Shown here in pieces: positions 1 through 11,220 of a stretch of DNA of 64,000 nucleotides (position 1 is the first letter of the stretch; each line of letters starts with the position of its first letter). The notes beneath the pieces were generated by a model, which worked only from the letters and a program-made list of their open reading frames with translations, did not search any database and was not told the origin of the DNA. Source of the DNA: Wyeomyia smithii (lineage: Eukaryota; Arthropoda; Insecta; Diptera; Culicidae); assembly GCF_029784165.1 (NCBI RefSeq), contig NC_073694.1, positions 35,135,506-35,199,505 of the forward strand, read 5' to 3'. Made by a program: the position numbers and the translations under genes.

Positions 1-238
1 TAGCTTAACCACTTTTGATCAACTTTAGATGTATTAGATAGTTTAGAAAAAAATATAATGCAAAACTTATTCCGATAATGAACAAATTTTACTTTTTTAC
101 TACGCCCGCAGATATGTATTTCGGTTGCTACATACAACCATCATCCTCGCTTATGTGGACTGTTGAAGAGCATAACTGAGTAACCCCCTTTTTATATGCG
201 TGTAGGTAGAAGTAGGTAGGCAGAAAAACGGAAAATTC
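1..238. other. AT-rich flank, no gene seen
   Basis: No coding or RNA feature is recognisable. The last part immediately follows the stop codon of the minus-strand Penelope remnant and may be that element's 3' untranslated tail. Confidence 0.4.
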
Positions 239-1087
239 CTAAATTGAACGCCATGAAAAATGATTAACTACGTCTTTATTGAGCAGTGTGGATGGATGTT
301 GTTCGTAGATTTCTAAACTTTCAGATACGTCCAATTTCCATGAATTATTAACGGGACGAAGCAGGTGAATGTTATCCGAAGTTAGTGGATGTCCCTCACT
401 AAAGATATGTTCAGCCACTTTTGATTTGGAAAGGTGTGGTGGACCATTTGAGGAAACTTCGCATGCTTTGGTAACTTCTGCCACATGCTCTTTAAAACGG
501 ATTCCCAGGTTTCTTTTGGTTTGCCCAATATAAACCTTGTTGCAGTGGCAACAAGCAACTTTATAAACCCCTGCTTTATTTAATCCATCAATTGAGTCCT
601 TAGTGGAGCCCAATATTGTTTTGAGTTGGGTATCCCTACTAGTGTAGACGATATTCATGCCAAATCTTTTGAACTTTGAGTGAAGCTGACGTGTCAAGGC
701 CCCATCATATTCCATAGCTATTCTTTCTAGGCCTTCTGTAATTGGGGTGAGTGTTGTAAAAGATTCTCTAAATTGAACTCGCTTCTTTTTGTTTATAATG
801 GCTTGAATGGTGCTCTCATTATAACCATTTACTCTTGCAACTTCAAAAATGTATTCCAATTCATTTTTCCTGGCTATTTTACTGAGGGGAAGGGTTTCCA
901 TCCGATGTATCATGTGCTGGAAGGATGCCATTTTATGCTTGAAGGAATGACTGGTAAAGATTGGAACGCGCAAAAATTGGTCGACTTCAAATTGGTGTAT
1001 TTCTGTTAAAACTGCATGAAAAAAAACATGAAATGTTGCATTTGGAAGTTGATTGTATATACAATAGTTGCTAAAACGAGTTTTCAC
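239..1087 (-). pseudogene. Penelope-like retroelement, 3' part with GIY-YIG endonuclease
   Basis: The 282-residue frame carries the end of a Penelope-like reverse transcriptase followed by its GIY-YIG endonuclease. Residues 45-100 have the post-RT pattern of the family (TSHSFKHK, LPLSK, NELEYIF, NGYNES). Around residues 171-203 lies the nuclease core: GVYKVACCHCNKVYIGQT, then KRNLGIRFKEHV with the conserved Arg, and downstream histidines (KVAEHIF, EGHPL) expected for the zinc-binding/catalytic region. In Penelope elements this nuclease nicks target DNA for insertion. The catalytic palm of the RT is absent: upstream residues 1-40 do not match the family, so the copy is truncated or frameshifted near 970-1010. 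No intact element exists here. Identification rests on motif recognition and is strong for the C-terminal half. Confidence 0.8.
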
Positions 1088-1140
1088 CGGTTACTCTCCA
1101 GTTTTCAAAATGGCGTCCAAGCAAATAGAATAGAATTTGT

Positions 1141-1183
1141 CCATTTAATTCTATTACAAAATTTTTGTAATAGAATTAAATGG
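1141..1183. repeat. Perfect 21-bp-arm palindrome
   Basis: The left arm (1141-1161) and right arm (1163-1183) are exact reverse complements around a single T at 1162. Imperfect symmetry extends further out: a tract rich in AGAATAGAATT near 1110-1138 is matched by AATTCTATTCT near 1207-1225, with GCGTC/GACGC beyond. It lies just upstream of the Penelope remnant, so it could be that element's inverted terminus or a separate foldback. Confidence 0.75.
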
Positions 1184-1483
1184 AAACATAACCTATTCTC
1201 AATATTCAATTCTATTCTACTAAGACGCTCAAAAAGAAATTTATTTGATGAATTTTTCTAAAAATTTGTGGTATTATTCTACACTAAGAGTATTTCAAAA
1301 CGCATGGTCACAATATATGGCAAAGAAGTAACATGACGAAAAAAACATATTTTTCTTTTAAAAATTGTCAATTTTCAGGGTCATCCTACTCTTCTCAAAA
1401 TCGCTAGAAAAAATATTTGAATAAGCGTTTTGTAGAGCAACTCAAGAACTTTAATGTCATGTATAAGCCAAGTGTGCCAGATG

Positions 1484-1742
1484 GGGTAAAACGGCCCTAG
1501 AAGGTTTTTTTTCAAAAAACCGTCAAAATCACTCAGATATTTCATGCTAGACTTAACAGATGTTACTGAAAATTTGGATTTTCACTGTATCTTACCAGAG
1601 CTACCTACTTTACCTGAAGATACGCCATTTAGGGTAAAACGATCCTTGAAGATTTATTTTTCAAAAAAGCCGCCAAAATCACCAATACTGCAAGAACTCG
1701 GGTTAGACTTGTCAGATTTACTGAAAATTTAGATTATTACTC
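1484..1742. repeat. Imperfect tandem duplication of about 110-145 bp
   Basis: Two related units start with GGGGTAAAACGG (about 1485) and AGGGTAAAACGA (about 1630). Each continues with a T-rich block, an AAATCAC block, TTAGACTT and ACTGAAAATTT. A short open frame (1544-1732) crosses both, but it looks like a by-product of the repeat; no protein family is recognisable. Confidence 0.55.
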
Positions 1743-1910
1743 TAAGTTAACACGAACGTTATCGATGATTTCCTACTGATATCGATAGGTTTTTCATTCC
1801 TATATAAGAGCCTGTTTTAGTCGAAGCCGCTCATAATAGTTCTAGACAGGGACAACAGCAGCCTTCCCTTAGCAGCAGCAGCAGTAGCAGTGCAGTGGAT
1901 ACCAGCGATA

Positions 1911-2110
1911 GCGGATAGCGGCCACAGTTTTGGCATGGCAACGGATAGCGCAGCAGTTGCAGCGGGTCTTAGCATCGATATTAACAGGGTCAGCTGATGC
2001 AGGAGCATGAATGCAGGGGAAGCGGATAGCGGCCACAGCTGTGGCAACGGATAGCGACAGCAGTTGCAGCCGGTATATCAGCATCGATAGTAGCAGGGTC
2101 AGCTGATGCA
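1911..2110. repeat. About 110-bp tandem duplication, CAG-rich
   Basis: The block GCGGATAGCGGCCACAG begins at 1911 and again at 2022. CAGCAGTTGCAGC, AGCATCGATA and CAGGGTCAGCTGATGCA follow in the same order, giving a period of 109-111 bp. A TATA-like TATATAAGAG at 1801-1810 and a purine-rich stretch precede it, which could be the end of a retroelement LTR. No coding frame is credible. Confidence 0.65.
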
Positions 2111-2671
2111 ATGGCACTCCCTTTAATTAAATGCTGTCTTGATGTGGTAGCGGGCAGCGCTCTTCCTCTAATGGAAAAGTTGAACCATTTTGTTGAGAAG
2201 AATATTACTGTCCGTAATATTACAGAGAAGCGATTGCATTAAATCCGAAATTGAATTGAACAATTGTTCTTTTGAGGACAAATGAAAAACTTGTTTAGAG
2301 AGTTAATATCTTTAGATGCCAGTAGCATTATGGTAACAGCCTCAGCGGCAGGTGCAGCCGGCACTTCCCTGAGGCCGATGTTATAAGAAAGTAAATGGAA
2401 CGACACGGCGAAACAGTTCGGGATGTGCTTAGACGCGCGTCTTTTGTAAGGCCACCAAACAAATGAATTGAAGATTTGATATTTCCTTGTTCTGAGCTAG
2501 AACCAAAAGTTAATTATATTAATTTGCAGTAACATACATGATTTGACTGTTGAAACTTGTTTACGCTGCAAAGTGTTTGTACTTTTTCTGTTCAGTGAGG
2601 TCGTATTTGGTAGTAAATTTGAAATTTGGTAGTACATCAACTTCATTTGCACAGAATTTTAAAAATATTCA
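2111..2671. other. Intergenic, no gene seen
   Basis: Mixed-composition DNA with a small hairpin at about 2339-2375 (GCCTCAG pairing with CTGAGGC). Nothing recognisable as coding or RNA. Confidence 0.35.
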
Positions 2672-2842
2672 AGGGGCCATCCACATACCACGTAGACAGC
2701 TTTGTGGGGGGAGTGGTTGTATCTGTAATGTCCATGGTCTATACAAAATTTTTAGAATTTATATGAGCATTTGTCCAGGAAGAGGGGGGGGGGGCTGGTC
2801 AAAAACGTTTAAAATCTGTCCACGTGGTATGTGGGTGGCCCT
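2672..2842. mobile_element. Short MITE with about 28-bp terminal inverted repeats
   Basis: The left end (2672-2700) reads GGGGCCATCCACATACCACG and the right end (2815-2842), read backwards, gives the same with few mismatches. The interior has a G-run (2784-2794) and no coding capacity. The size of about 170 bp and long terminal repeats fit a non-autonomous DNA element. No clear target duplication was found, so the superfamily is not assigned. Confidence 0.7.
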
Positions 2843-2896
2843 AAATACAAACAGTGCATCAAACAACCTTACGTCAACCTTGTGGTCGTGGCCCAA

Positions 2897-2984
2897 GTAA
2901 CAAAACTGGTTTTATCAAAGTTTTATAGCGCTGTTTTGGTTGTATCAAGCACTATAAAACTTTGATAAAACTAATATTGTTACT
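2897..2984. repeat. Near-perfect foldback, 37-bp arms
   Basis: Arms 2897-2932 and 2948-2984 are reverse complements with about four mismatches, including a 24-bp core (GTTTTATCAAAGTTTTATAG). The loop is about 15 bp. The outer ends read AGTAAC/GTTACT. It would form a strong hairpin if transcribed and may be a very small MITE. Confidence 0.7.
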
Positions 2985-3238
2985 AGGGAGCTATGCACCC
3001 TTGTAATTTTTTTTGCTTCGCACTCGAGTGTTTTTCGATTTTCGATTTGATACACTTTCTTAACGATAAATTGAAATGTTGGCCTTTGTCTAGTATTGAA
3101 AAACTATTTGTTATAATGCAATAGTGTTCGGTGGTAATAACCAAATACAAAACGTAATTGGAATAATCAACTTTTATTTATCTTTTTAAATTATTCCTAG
3201 TTTATGTGGGACAAAACAAATTATCATAATAGCAAAGG

Positions 3239-4105
3239 TTACGGCATCCAGCTGGGCTCAGGATTATCCGTGCGGTAAAGCTGTGAATAGATCCACTCGC
3301 GGTATTGACGGACGTCCATATAAACTCCCGGCTGGTTAGCTGATCCACAGGCTAAACCGAATATCAATACACCTTCGAGCTGCCCGTTACAGTAGAGACC
3401 TCCGCCAACGTTGCCCTGGCAGGTGGTGTCCGCTGTTGCGCTGAGGGATCCAGCGCAAAACATCGTGGGCAGAACGCGATAGTTGTGCACAGTCGGAACG
3501 TTACAATCCACGGTCGCTATGATCGGAACGTTGATCACTCGCTGCGTGGGGTTTAGAACAACACCGTCACCACTGGTCGCCGCACCCCAGCCTACGTACT
3601 GGCACTGACTTCGGTAGGGGGAAAATGGCATGGCCAGAATCGCTGGATCGATTGTATTATGAAATTCCGGAAATGGACTATCCAATCGAAGAACAGCCAA
3701 ATCGTTGTCATTCGTTACATTATTAAAGTTCGGATGGATAAATATTTGCGATATTTTTCGAACTTCCCGGCGGTATGAAACGGGAACCAGATTCAGATCA
3801 CCAGCGATAACTCGTAACCAGTGAGGATTCACCGAGGAAAATGTTGTGGGGTGCATAACACAGAAAGCTGCGGTAAGCACATGTTGAAGATCTAAAACCG
3901 TCCCTCCGCAGTGCAGGACGTAGGGCGAATCAATGCTTACCGCCGCTGGATATTGCCCGGGTAAAGTTGAAACTCCACCACTCACACGAGAGGAACTGTC
4001 CGCATCTGAAATCAACTAACTTTATGCCAGAAATGCCAACTTCTCACTTATTTGCTCATGCTTACTGGCAGTGACTACAAGCAGAAATAGTACGATTAAT
4101 TCCAT
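3239..4105 (-). CDS. Secreted serine protease homologue, catalytically inactive (S1 family)
   Basis: Two exons give 268 residues. Exon 1 is 4105-4066; a 60-bp GT-AG intron is 4065-4006; exon 2 is 4005-3239. The first ATG at 4105 opens a signal peptide (MELIVLFLLVVTA), with cleavage probably after residue 15. R20-V21 (RVSGG) is the zymogen activation site. The chymotrypsin fold is clear: CGG at 46-48, NDNDLAVLRL with the Asp at 115, YVGWG at 150-154, MFCAG, and a paired C209/C219. Two of three catalytic residues are gone: the His motif reads TAAFC (Phe61) and the Ser motif reads GNVGG (Val213). The S1-pocket Asp is Thr207. Family knowledge: such non-catalytic homologues in insects act in immune/melanisation cascades or as reproductive or digestive proteins. 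No clip domain is seen. An AATAAA-type signal lies just downstream (about 3174-3180). The gene is intact and compact. Confidence 0.9.
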
Positions 4106-7100
4106 TTTTATTTGGAACCACTCTGTGCGATGAACCGTGGGTAACTGATGTTGATGCCGACGTAATCCAGTTTCGAAGTCAATGAAATCAAAATCTTATC
4201 TTATCGGTACGGAAGCTTACGGAATCGGAGTAACGTTCGTAGTTCGCAGAAAACCTACAAGAAACCCCCTGGAATCAGCTCGGTATTAATTAGTAGACAA
4301 AAAGATTGCGTTTTGATTATAATGCAAATGTCTGCTTACGTCACTATTGAAATTAAATTTTTGGAAAAGATTATTCATGATTGTGTAGTTGATGAATGTT
4401 GTTCTCCTTCTTGTCTATTTCTTTATACTAACAACGGATCGATTATATTGAAAAATATCACCGATCGTTAATTTTTTATTATAATGAGACAGAATCACTG
4501 ACAAACCAGCACCAGGCACCTCCGGTATGGTAAAAGGGAACCAAACCCACCACCATTTTTCACGTCACATCGCTTGTCATGAGCCGAGAGCACCTTGTTA
4601 TTGTCTTCTCCGAATCTCGCAGCAGCAGCATGGCCACGTTTAATCGAATTACTTATGCTTGCAAAGCCTCGGTCGTTTGTTCTGCCATTTCCACCTTCAT
4701 CGCGGTTTGGGGAGGGCAGATGGAAGCGGGGACACATGGAGTGTCAATTTTTCCCCGAATCAATTTATTACCGGATTAGCGTCAGTTTACTACTTGTTAC
4801 AAAACCGGGCTTCTTCTGCTGCTGCTGCTGCTACTGACTGGAAAGCGGTGTGAAATTGGCGACGTTTATTGATTTACTCACGGGTTTCCGTTTAGCTTCA
4901 TCGGAAGATTGACTGGCTTGGCAGGCAGCAGATAAACTGGATCCCGCGTGTGAAGGGCTCCACTGCCGACACGGTACACGGATTGACGGTGGTTTTCCCG
5001 GTGGCAGATGGGATCTATTTGTCATGCGAGTTTGACAGTTGGTCGTTAGGAAAGAAACTCACACAAAGGTAGCAATGATGTTGATATTTGGTTACATTTT
5101 GTGCTTATTAGTCAAATTCATTGTACAGCTTGAAGTTGATTTGTCGAAATTATTTCTGATTCTCGTCCGTATTCGCTTATTGTTTTACGCACATTCTAGA
5201 ATAATTTAATAATGCCCAAAGTTACCAGCAGCTCTCTCAGCATCCTGACAGGTGTAATGTAGCATGAAATGATTTTGTTTACTCGCCTGACTTGAACGTG
5301 TCATTTATCTTGTCAACGTGTGTACGGGTACCTTCCGGTCTGCTGCCAACTACCGATGTCACGTAGTTTCGACAGTTCCAGTACTTGGCTTGGACGGACA
5401 TACGAAACGGAGCCTGTTTCTAGTCGTCACTGCCGGCAGCAGCAGCAACAGCAGTACCAAATCGAGACAGGTTTCTGGCTAGAGTAAGTTATTAAATTAA
5501 AAAGAAAAGGACGGTTTCCCTTCGGTTTCCTTGGTCGGCACCCGGGTCTTCAGAATGACATTTTTCTTTATTGCTCCTGAAAGCTGAGTTGAATTTTAAA
5601 TCACAGAAACGGCTTCCCGGCTCGGGTGGAAGAAACGAGGGCCACCTGGCTGACAAACAGCCGATAATGCGGGCAACCTTTACACCATTGAATACCCATA
5701 TTTGCCGAAAGTTTTCCCCTGGGGGAGAGGATTCACTCGACCGGGACAAAACTGTTGACAAATTTGATTCCAATCAATTTGTAATTTCGGCTTACAGCTA
5801 GAGCATATCAACCGGTATGGCGACGGTCGAGCCATCCATCGTTCAGGTGAAAGAATTATGCCTTATTTGCATTCCTGCCAGGAACAGCATCCGCATAACT
5901 CATTTTGCGATCAGAGCCTCGGGGAAGGGAACAGAAAAGGGAAAGGACCAATTTGAATATGGTAAACATCCAGGAGACAAGTTTAAGCCGAACTAATCAA
6001 GCTCTGCGTTGTTTTCCTTGCCGACAGGCTTTATTTTTTTGTTCCCGCCTCTGGCATGTGGCGACGGATGCTGGAACCAGGGCACATCAAGGATCACAAC
6101 GGTGGATGTAGGGCTCTTCAGGAAACGCAGAGAAAAAGACACACCGGTAACAGTGCTACTTATGCGGCTTTTGTGGTAATAAATAAGGAAAAGTGAGTGC
6201 GGCCGGAAAACGCAAAGGCAAAAAGTGCTGACGATGTCTGGAAGGATTTTATGCAAATGAAGATGCTGCTACCGGTGAAAAAGCGAATGTAAAGACCGGA
6301 GTGACGCAACGGGGGCGCCGCCGGCAGCAAAGGGTTTGGCGTCACTTGTTTCAAGTGCGAAATGCGGTTTTGTTCTCCCCTCCGGCTGCCAGAATGCCGC
6401 GGAAGAAGGTGTGTCGGAGTGCAATTAATTAAATTCATGAAAACATTTGTTGGAAATTAGTAATTTAATTTTGTGGGGTGATTACAAGGTGGTACATTAC
6501 GTGCTGCTACAGGGAAACGCTCTTTACATTTTAGTTGGGTTTTTACGAAATAAAAATTGTACCATCGCGTCGTGATGTTTTACTTGAGACAAGTGTCTTA
6601 GAGAATCTTAGAAAAGAAGAAACCTTGACCTTCTAAAATCGGACAGGCACTGAAAAACTTATTGTTTCCACATGTTTTTTTGTGATTTTTCAATTATTCC
6701 GGTTATTCTTTCTGAGTTAATAATTTAATTATTATTTGTACTCTTTTGTTATAATCGCTAATTACATGAAAATTTTTTCTTTTACTTTAACACTGAATGC
6801 GGTGAACCGTTTAATGTGAAATATGTTTTGATTACCATTTGAGTGATGGTTTCTGTAGTCAGGATCTGTCATATTGAGTTTTTTCTAAATTTGTATGACT
6901 TTTTTATTACTTTAAAAAAATCCATATTTAATCATTTTGCTTCAGTTTTCTCGAGTTTTATTGTAAGGTATTTCACTCTGTCTTGATTTAATTTCAACAT
7001 GTTTTTTTGTTGAATTTTGTTCTTTTAGTTCTCTCTTTTTATATGTTAGTTGTTAACTGTCCTACAGCCTGAACTGATTTCTGCTCACCGGTCATGTCAT

Positions 7101-7119
7101 CACTTAATTTCGCTGTGAT
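4106..7119. other. Three-kilobase segment without a recognisable gene
   Basis: Part (about 4490-6440) is relatively GC-rich, with CAG/CTG-rich stretches near 4617-4630, 4811-4835 and 5442-5455, and is unlike the AT-rich flanks. Short frames on both strands overlap without family signatures, so they are read as chance. It could be regulatory or intronic sequence of a gene outside the window. From about 6450 to 7110 the DNA is AT-rich and featureless. Confidence 0.4.
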
Positions 7120-7683
7120 GTGGTAAACTGGGAAACTCTCTCCCTACAATCTGATGTTGACCAAATGGTGGCGCTGTTTAATGATATTTTACTTCAGTGG
7201 TTCAATTTAAATTTACCTTTAGTAGAGCGCCAGTTTTTCTACCTTGGGCCACTTCACGTCTGCAATACGCAAAAGATCGTCATAATAAAACAGTCGATGC
7301 CAAGTGTCATTTTAAGCGATCGAGTGATGATCATCGTCGGTTGAATGCTGGCTTGTACAAATGCTAAATTCGATTTTGACACGTGTAAAATGTTTGCATA
7401 TTTTTTTGTTTCTGTGTTCACTGATAATACCGTATCTTAAGGCTGCTGCTGAGTCTGTTCCTGTCGATTTGGTAGACCTGGATTTATTTCACATCTCTGC
7501 TGACATGATAAAAGCTGCTGCCAAAAAACTAAACGCAGAGTACGAGCGAGGGCCGACGGAATTCCGCAGTTCCGGCAGTCAATGTGTACACGTTTCAGCC
7601 GAACTCCTTTGCCTTACTTATAACAAATCTTTCGAGTAAGGCAAGTTTCCCACAGTTTGGAAACATTCTGCAATGTTCCCGAT

Positions 7684-8610
7684 CAGGGCTGTCATTCGCA
7701 CACTCATTGCGCTTAGTGTGTAAATTTTACGTCAAGGCACAATGAGAACGGTACCTACACATTTTTACAATAAACAGGCACAAAGAGAAAGAGCGAAAAC
7801 GAAATGACTATGAAAGATATCACCAAGTGAGAAATATTTCAAGAGAAGGAGAACGGAACAACACTTTGTGCTGCTTTTTGTGACACATTCCGTGAGAACT
7901 AAGAGCTTCAGTTTGAGCAGTTTGCGTTGCGTTTCGGGTAGAAAAAATAGCAGAGAAAAGGAATCAAGAAAGGACCATTAACATTTTTGAAAATTCATTT
8001 AAACACGATTCTCAATGGCGTGGACGTGTTTCTTAAAACATATTACGCACGTCCAGACATGTTTCTGTCTCGGTATTCATATACATGCATTCACTACTGA
8101 TACCGGTTTTTAGGGTGGTATTGATTTGTAATGAAAAAAATGTCCTTCGTCGCATTTAGAAGTTCGTTCAGTCGTAAAGTGAAACTTTAACCGCCGATTT
8201 TTTATTTTTTGTTTTTGGATAACACCAGATCTCGATGTTTCATGAATTTTTAGGACTTAGGAGAATTTTTTGATATTCAGAAATTTATGAACTACCTGTG
8301 CATTTTTTTGCATTGGTCACAAAATAATGCTTTCATGTTCCCGAAGTCAGATTAAGCTGAAGTTTAGTATGGGAACTTTTTTTCGAAGACGAAACTATTG
8401 AGCCCTACTTCTAAACGAAATTCGAAAAGATAGTGTAAATGCACTAAGTGTACTCGGTCGCATTTTTTCGGTGTGAAAGAAATCCAAAAGAGTGAATGGG
8501 GAGAAGAGAACACAAACGAAATATCGGGAGTGGCACGCACGGTTTGATGGCAAATGTGTTGTGTATAAATTTGTGTGGTTCTGTCTGCACTGAGGTGAAT
8601 TTAAGCCCTG
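7684..8610. mobile_element. Non-autonomous hAT-like element (927 bp)
   Basis: It starts CAGGGCT and ends AGCCCTG, terminal inverted repeats of hAT type. It is flanked by 8-bp duplications differing at one base: TTCCCGAT at 7676-7683 and TTTCCGAT at 8611-8618. Removing it rejoins the jockey reverse transcriptase text (the reading into FPMFKNADRR). No transposase frame is present inside; the interior is AT-rich with purine-rich subterminal stretches. Confidence 0.85.
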
Positions 8611-9232
8611 TTTCCGATGTTTAAAAACGCGGATCGCCGAAACATTAGGAACTACCGTGGCATCATTAGTCTTTCTGCTGCATCTTAATTATTCGAAATA
8701 ATCGTGAGTACGTTATTGCGCTTACGCACTAAGAGTTATATTTCTAGTGACCAATGCCTGGTCGCTCAGTAAGTACAAACTTGCTTGACTTCACGTCGAC
8801 TTGTATATCGCACATCGAACAAAAAGCTCAAATCCACGTAATCTATACAGATTCAAAGGCAGCGTTTGATCGGATTAACTATAAAATATTACTGAAAAAA
8901 TCTTACGGTTTGGTGCATCGCAGAGATTTGTCGGTTGGCTTAGCTTATGCAATAGAGTTCTACGAGTATACATTAATTCCTGCTGTTCGTCTCAGTTTTC
9001 AAACACCTCTGGCGTTCCACTAGGTAGCAACTTGGCACCTTTGCTGTTTACGCTGTTCTTTAATGACGTTTCCTTACTACTGGTTGTTGGCTGTGGACTA
9101 GTATACGCAGACGATCTTAAGCTGTATCCGATGATACGCTCTATCGACGACGGTGGCTTTAAGGACTTTTGGAGAACTTTGTTTACTGGTGCCGCAAAAC
9201 CTGGTCGACGATTAGCATTAGTAAGTGTCAAG

Positions 9233-9893
9233 CATGCTTGTATTCTCTCCTCAGAGAACCTCTAGAGTGCAGGAGAACATCTTGCACTGTGAAAACAACT
9301 GCTTTCACACTAAAGAGCAAATCAACGCACATGCTAGAAGAGAACGGCGGACGATTTTTATCTGGTGAGCTTCTTGAAGGCACCACGGTGAAATCTGAAA
9401 TCTCTCTCTTGCGAGACAATGAACTATGGTGTACTTTCTCACACGTATGGGCATCACGCACAATAATTACACAGCGGAGCTATCTGCGGTGCGTTTTACA
9501 GTTTGTTTCTTGAGCATGGCAGAAGAGAAAAAAAATAGACTGCGTTGCTCGTGCCGGTCGAGTTTACTCTGGTCGGATTCGTCTTTGCGGTGTAGCTACT
9601 CGAGGACTACACATTTGCCCGGTGTGTTTTTTTCACTTTCTGGACTACTTGCCACTGAACACTGTGGTGTACTTTGCATTTTCTCTATAGAGTGATTCAC
9701 CCCTCCTGTTTCTATCCGATGTGGGGTGAGCTTGAAGTGTGTTTGTCTCTCTGTAAGTTGGTTGAGATACTTTGGAGTGGAGAAAGAAGCAGTGTGGTGA
9801 AAGCATTTGCTACACGCAGGCACATACTGAAAGGGAAGTGCGCGGTGATTTTTTCTCAGCTCTTTCCGCATACTGAGGAGAATGACAAGCTTG
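9233..9893. mobile_element. Second hAT-like non-autonomous element (661 bp)
   Basis: Flanked by perfect 8-bp duplications GTGTCAAG at 9225-9232 and 9894-9901. The ends read CATGCTTGTATTCTCTCCTC and, inverted from the right, CAAGCTTGTCATTCTCCTC, a terminal repeat with small indels. It interrupts the jockey frame between the SISKCQ motif and ITFHRITNP. No transposase coding is seen. Confidence 0.8.
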
Positions 9894-10519
9894 GTGTCAA
9901 GTGATAACCTTTCACCGCATAACGAATCCAATTGAATTCAACTCTCAAATTGATGCTAAAGACCCAGAGTTGACCGCGTTAGTGACCTGGGGGTTTTATT
10001 GGATACTAAACTTACATTCAATCTTCATCGTACCAACATAACATTATGGATCCCAATGGCCGGAACGTGCTGTATTATGCTATCGTTCGGACACTCCTAG
10101 AAAATGCTAGCTTGGCTTGGGATTGACACATTGCAACGGCGCAGAGAAGTTCAACAAGCGGTGCTCGTAGCAAAAGTTCTAAACTCCGAAATCGACTCAC
10201 CAAAATCCTTTCTAAATTGAATTTCCGGACCTCACAGCGTCTTCTTCGCTCTACTGGATCGCTACGACCTAGCTTTCACCGTACTAATTTCGGATTCAAC
10301 AACCCGTTAGCTTGCTGCATTCGATAATTATCCAAAGTGGAAGATCTCTGTGATATCGGCACACCATCTCACAAATTCGCAATGAGAATTTGTCGTAGTT
10401 TTCAATTCCATATTCATTAAGACTACTTTTAGCAAAAAAAGCTTGAAGAATAAAAAATAAAAAAGAATTTATCGAAAAAGGGGTTATACTTATTGTAATT
10501 TAAAAAAATATAAGGCCTT

Positions 10520-11220
10520 ATCAATTAGGCTCTCAAAGTTGGCTTTGTGGTGCTGGGTCTACTTCGAACAGCGGGACGATCTACAACGGATCAAATGTTC
10601 ACTCTGAGACAGATCCTCGACAAGTTTCGAGAACACAACTTGCTGACTCATCATCTGTTTATAGACTTCAAGGCGGCGTGCGACTCAGTGAAACGCAAAG
10701 ATTTGTGGCAGATTATGCTTGAACATGGTATACCAACAAAACTGCTTAATCTTGGTACGCTAGTAGCGTGTGATAACGAAATGTGCCGCGAGGCGAAAAG
10801 ACGGATTGCTGTAGCGAACAGAGCTTATTCCAAATTGCGTAGCCAGCTTAGGTGACGTAGCCTACAGATCCGTACGAAATTTGTGCTTTATAGGACGTTG
10901 ATCTACCCGGTGGCGCTCTTCATACATGCATCGTAGACGTGGAAGAAGGCCGATCAACGAACGCTTGGGGTCTTCGAGCGTAGAAACCTGCGATCAATAT
11001 TTAGTGGTAAACATGGCCCGTTACAGTGGGCTGGCCGAGTAGCACGTATAACGGATAAGCGACTAGCAAAGATAATACTCAGCAGAGACCCGGAGAAAGA
11101 CCGACGACTTTGAGGCAAAATCCGCACGCGTTGAATGTGTACCTAGAGGAGCGGCCCAATACCGAGGCATATTCTGGATTTGGCATAGAATCTCTACGAT
11201 CTGTCGCCATAAAAGAAGGT
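10520..11220 (+). pseudogene. RTE-clade LINE remnant with internal deletion
   Basis: The frame from 10547 reads AGRSTTDQMFTLRQILDKF and HHLFIDFKAACDSVKRKDLW, typical of RTE reverse transcriptases. It then jumps from IPTKLL directly to LGTLVACDNEMCREAKRRIA, a segment that lies far downstream of the YADD box in complete elements. The catalytic core has therefore been deleted. The 3' portion (10860-11150) includes TLGVFERRNLRSI and LQWAGRVARITDKRLAK, the usual RTE C-terminus. Two stops follow. It is inactive. Confidence 0.8.

Larger units (their letters stand above)
7120..10470 (+). mobile_element. Jockey-clade LINE remnant, 5'-truncated, split by two DNA transposons
   Basis: Frames on the plus strand together trace a jockey reverse transcriptase. 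There is a pre-RT linker (7120-7345), FHISADMIKAAAKKLN with YNKSFE (7480-7640), FKNADRRNIRNYRGI (8619-8665), MPGRSVSTNLLDFTS and YTDSKAAFDRINY (8754-8885), and PLLFTLFFNDVSLL with the catalytic YADD (9035-9115). The C-terminal region and an A-rich tail end near 10465. The endonuclease domain is missing at the 5' end. Stops and frameshifts occur throughout, so it is dead. Coding continuity resumes precisely after each of two insertions (7684-8610 and 9233-9893). Confidence 0.85.
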
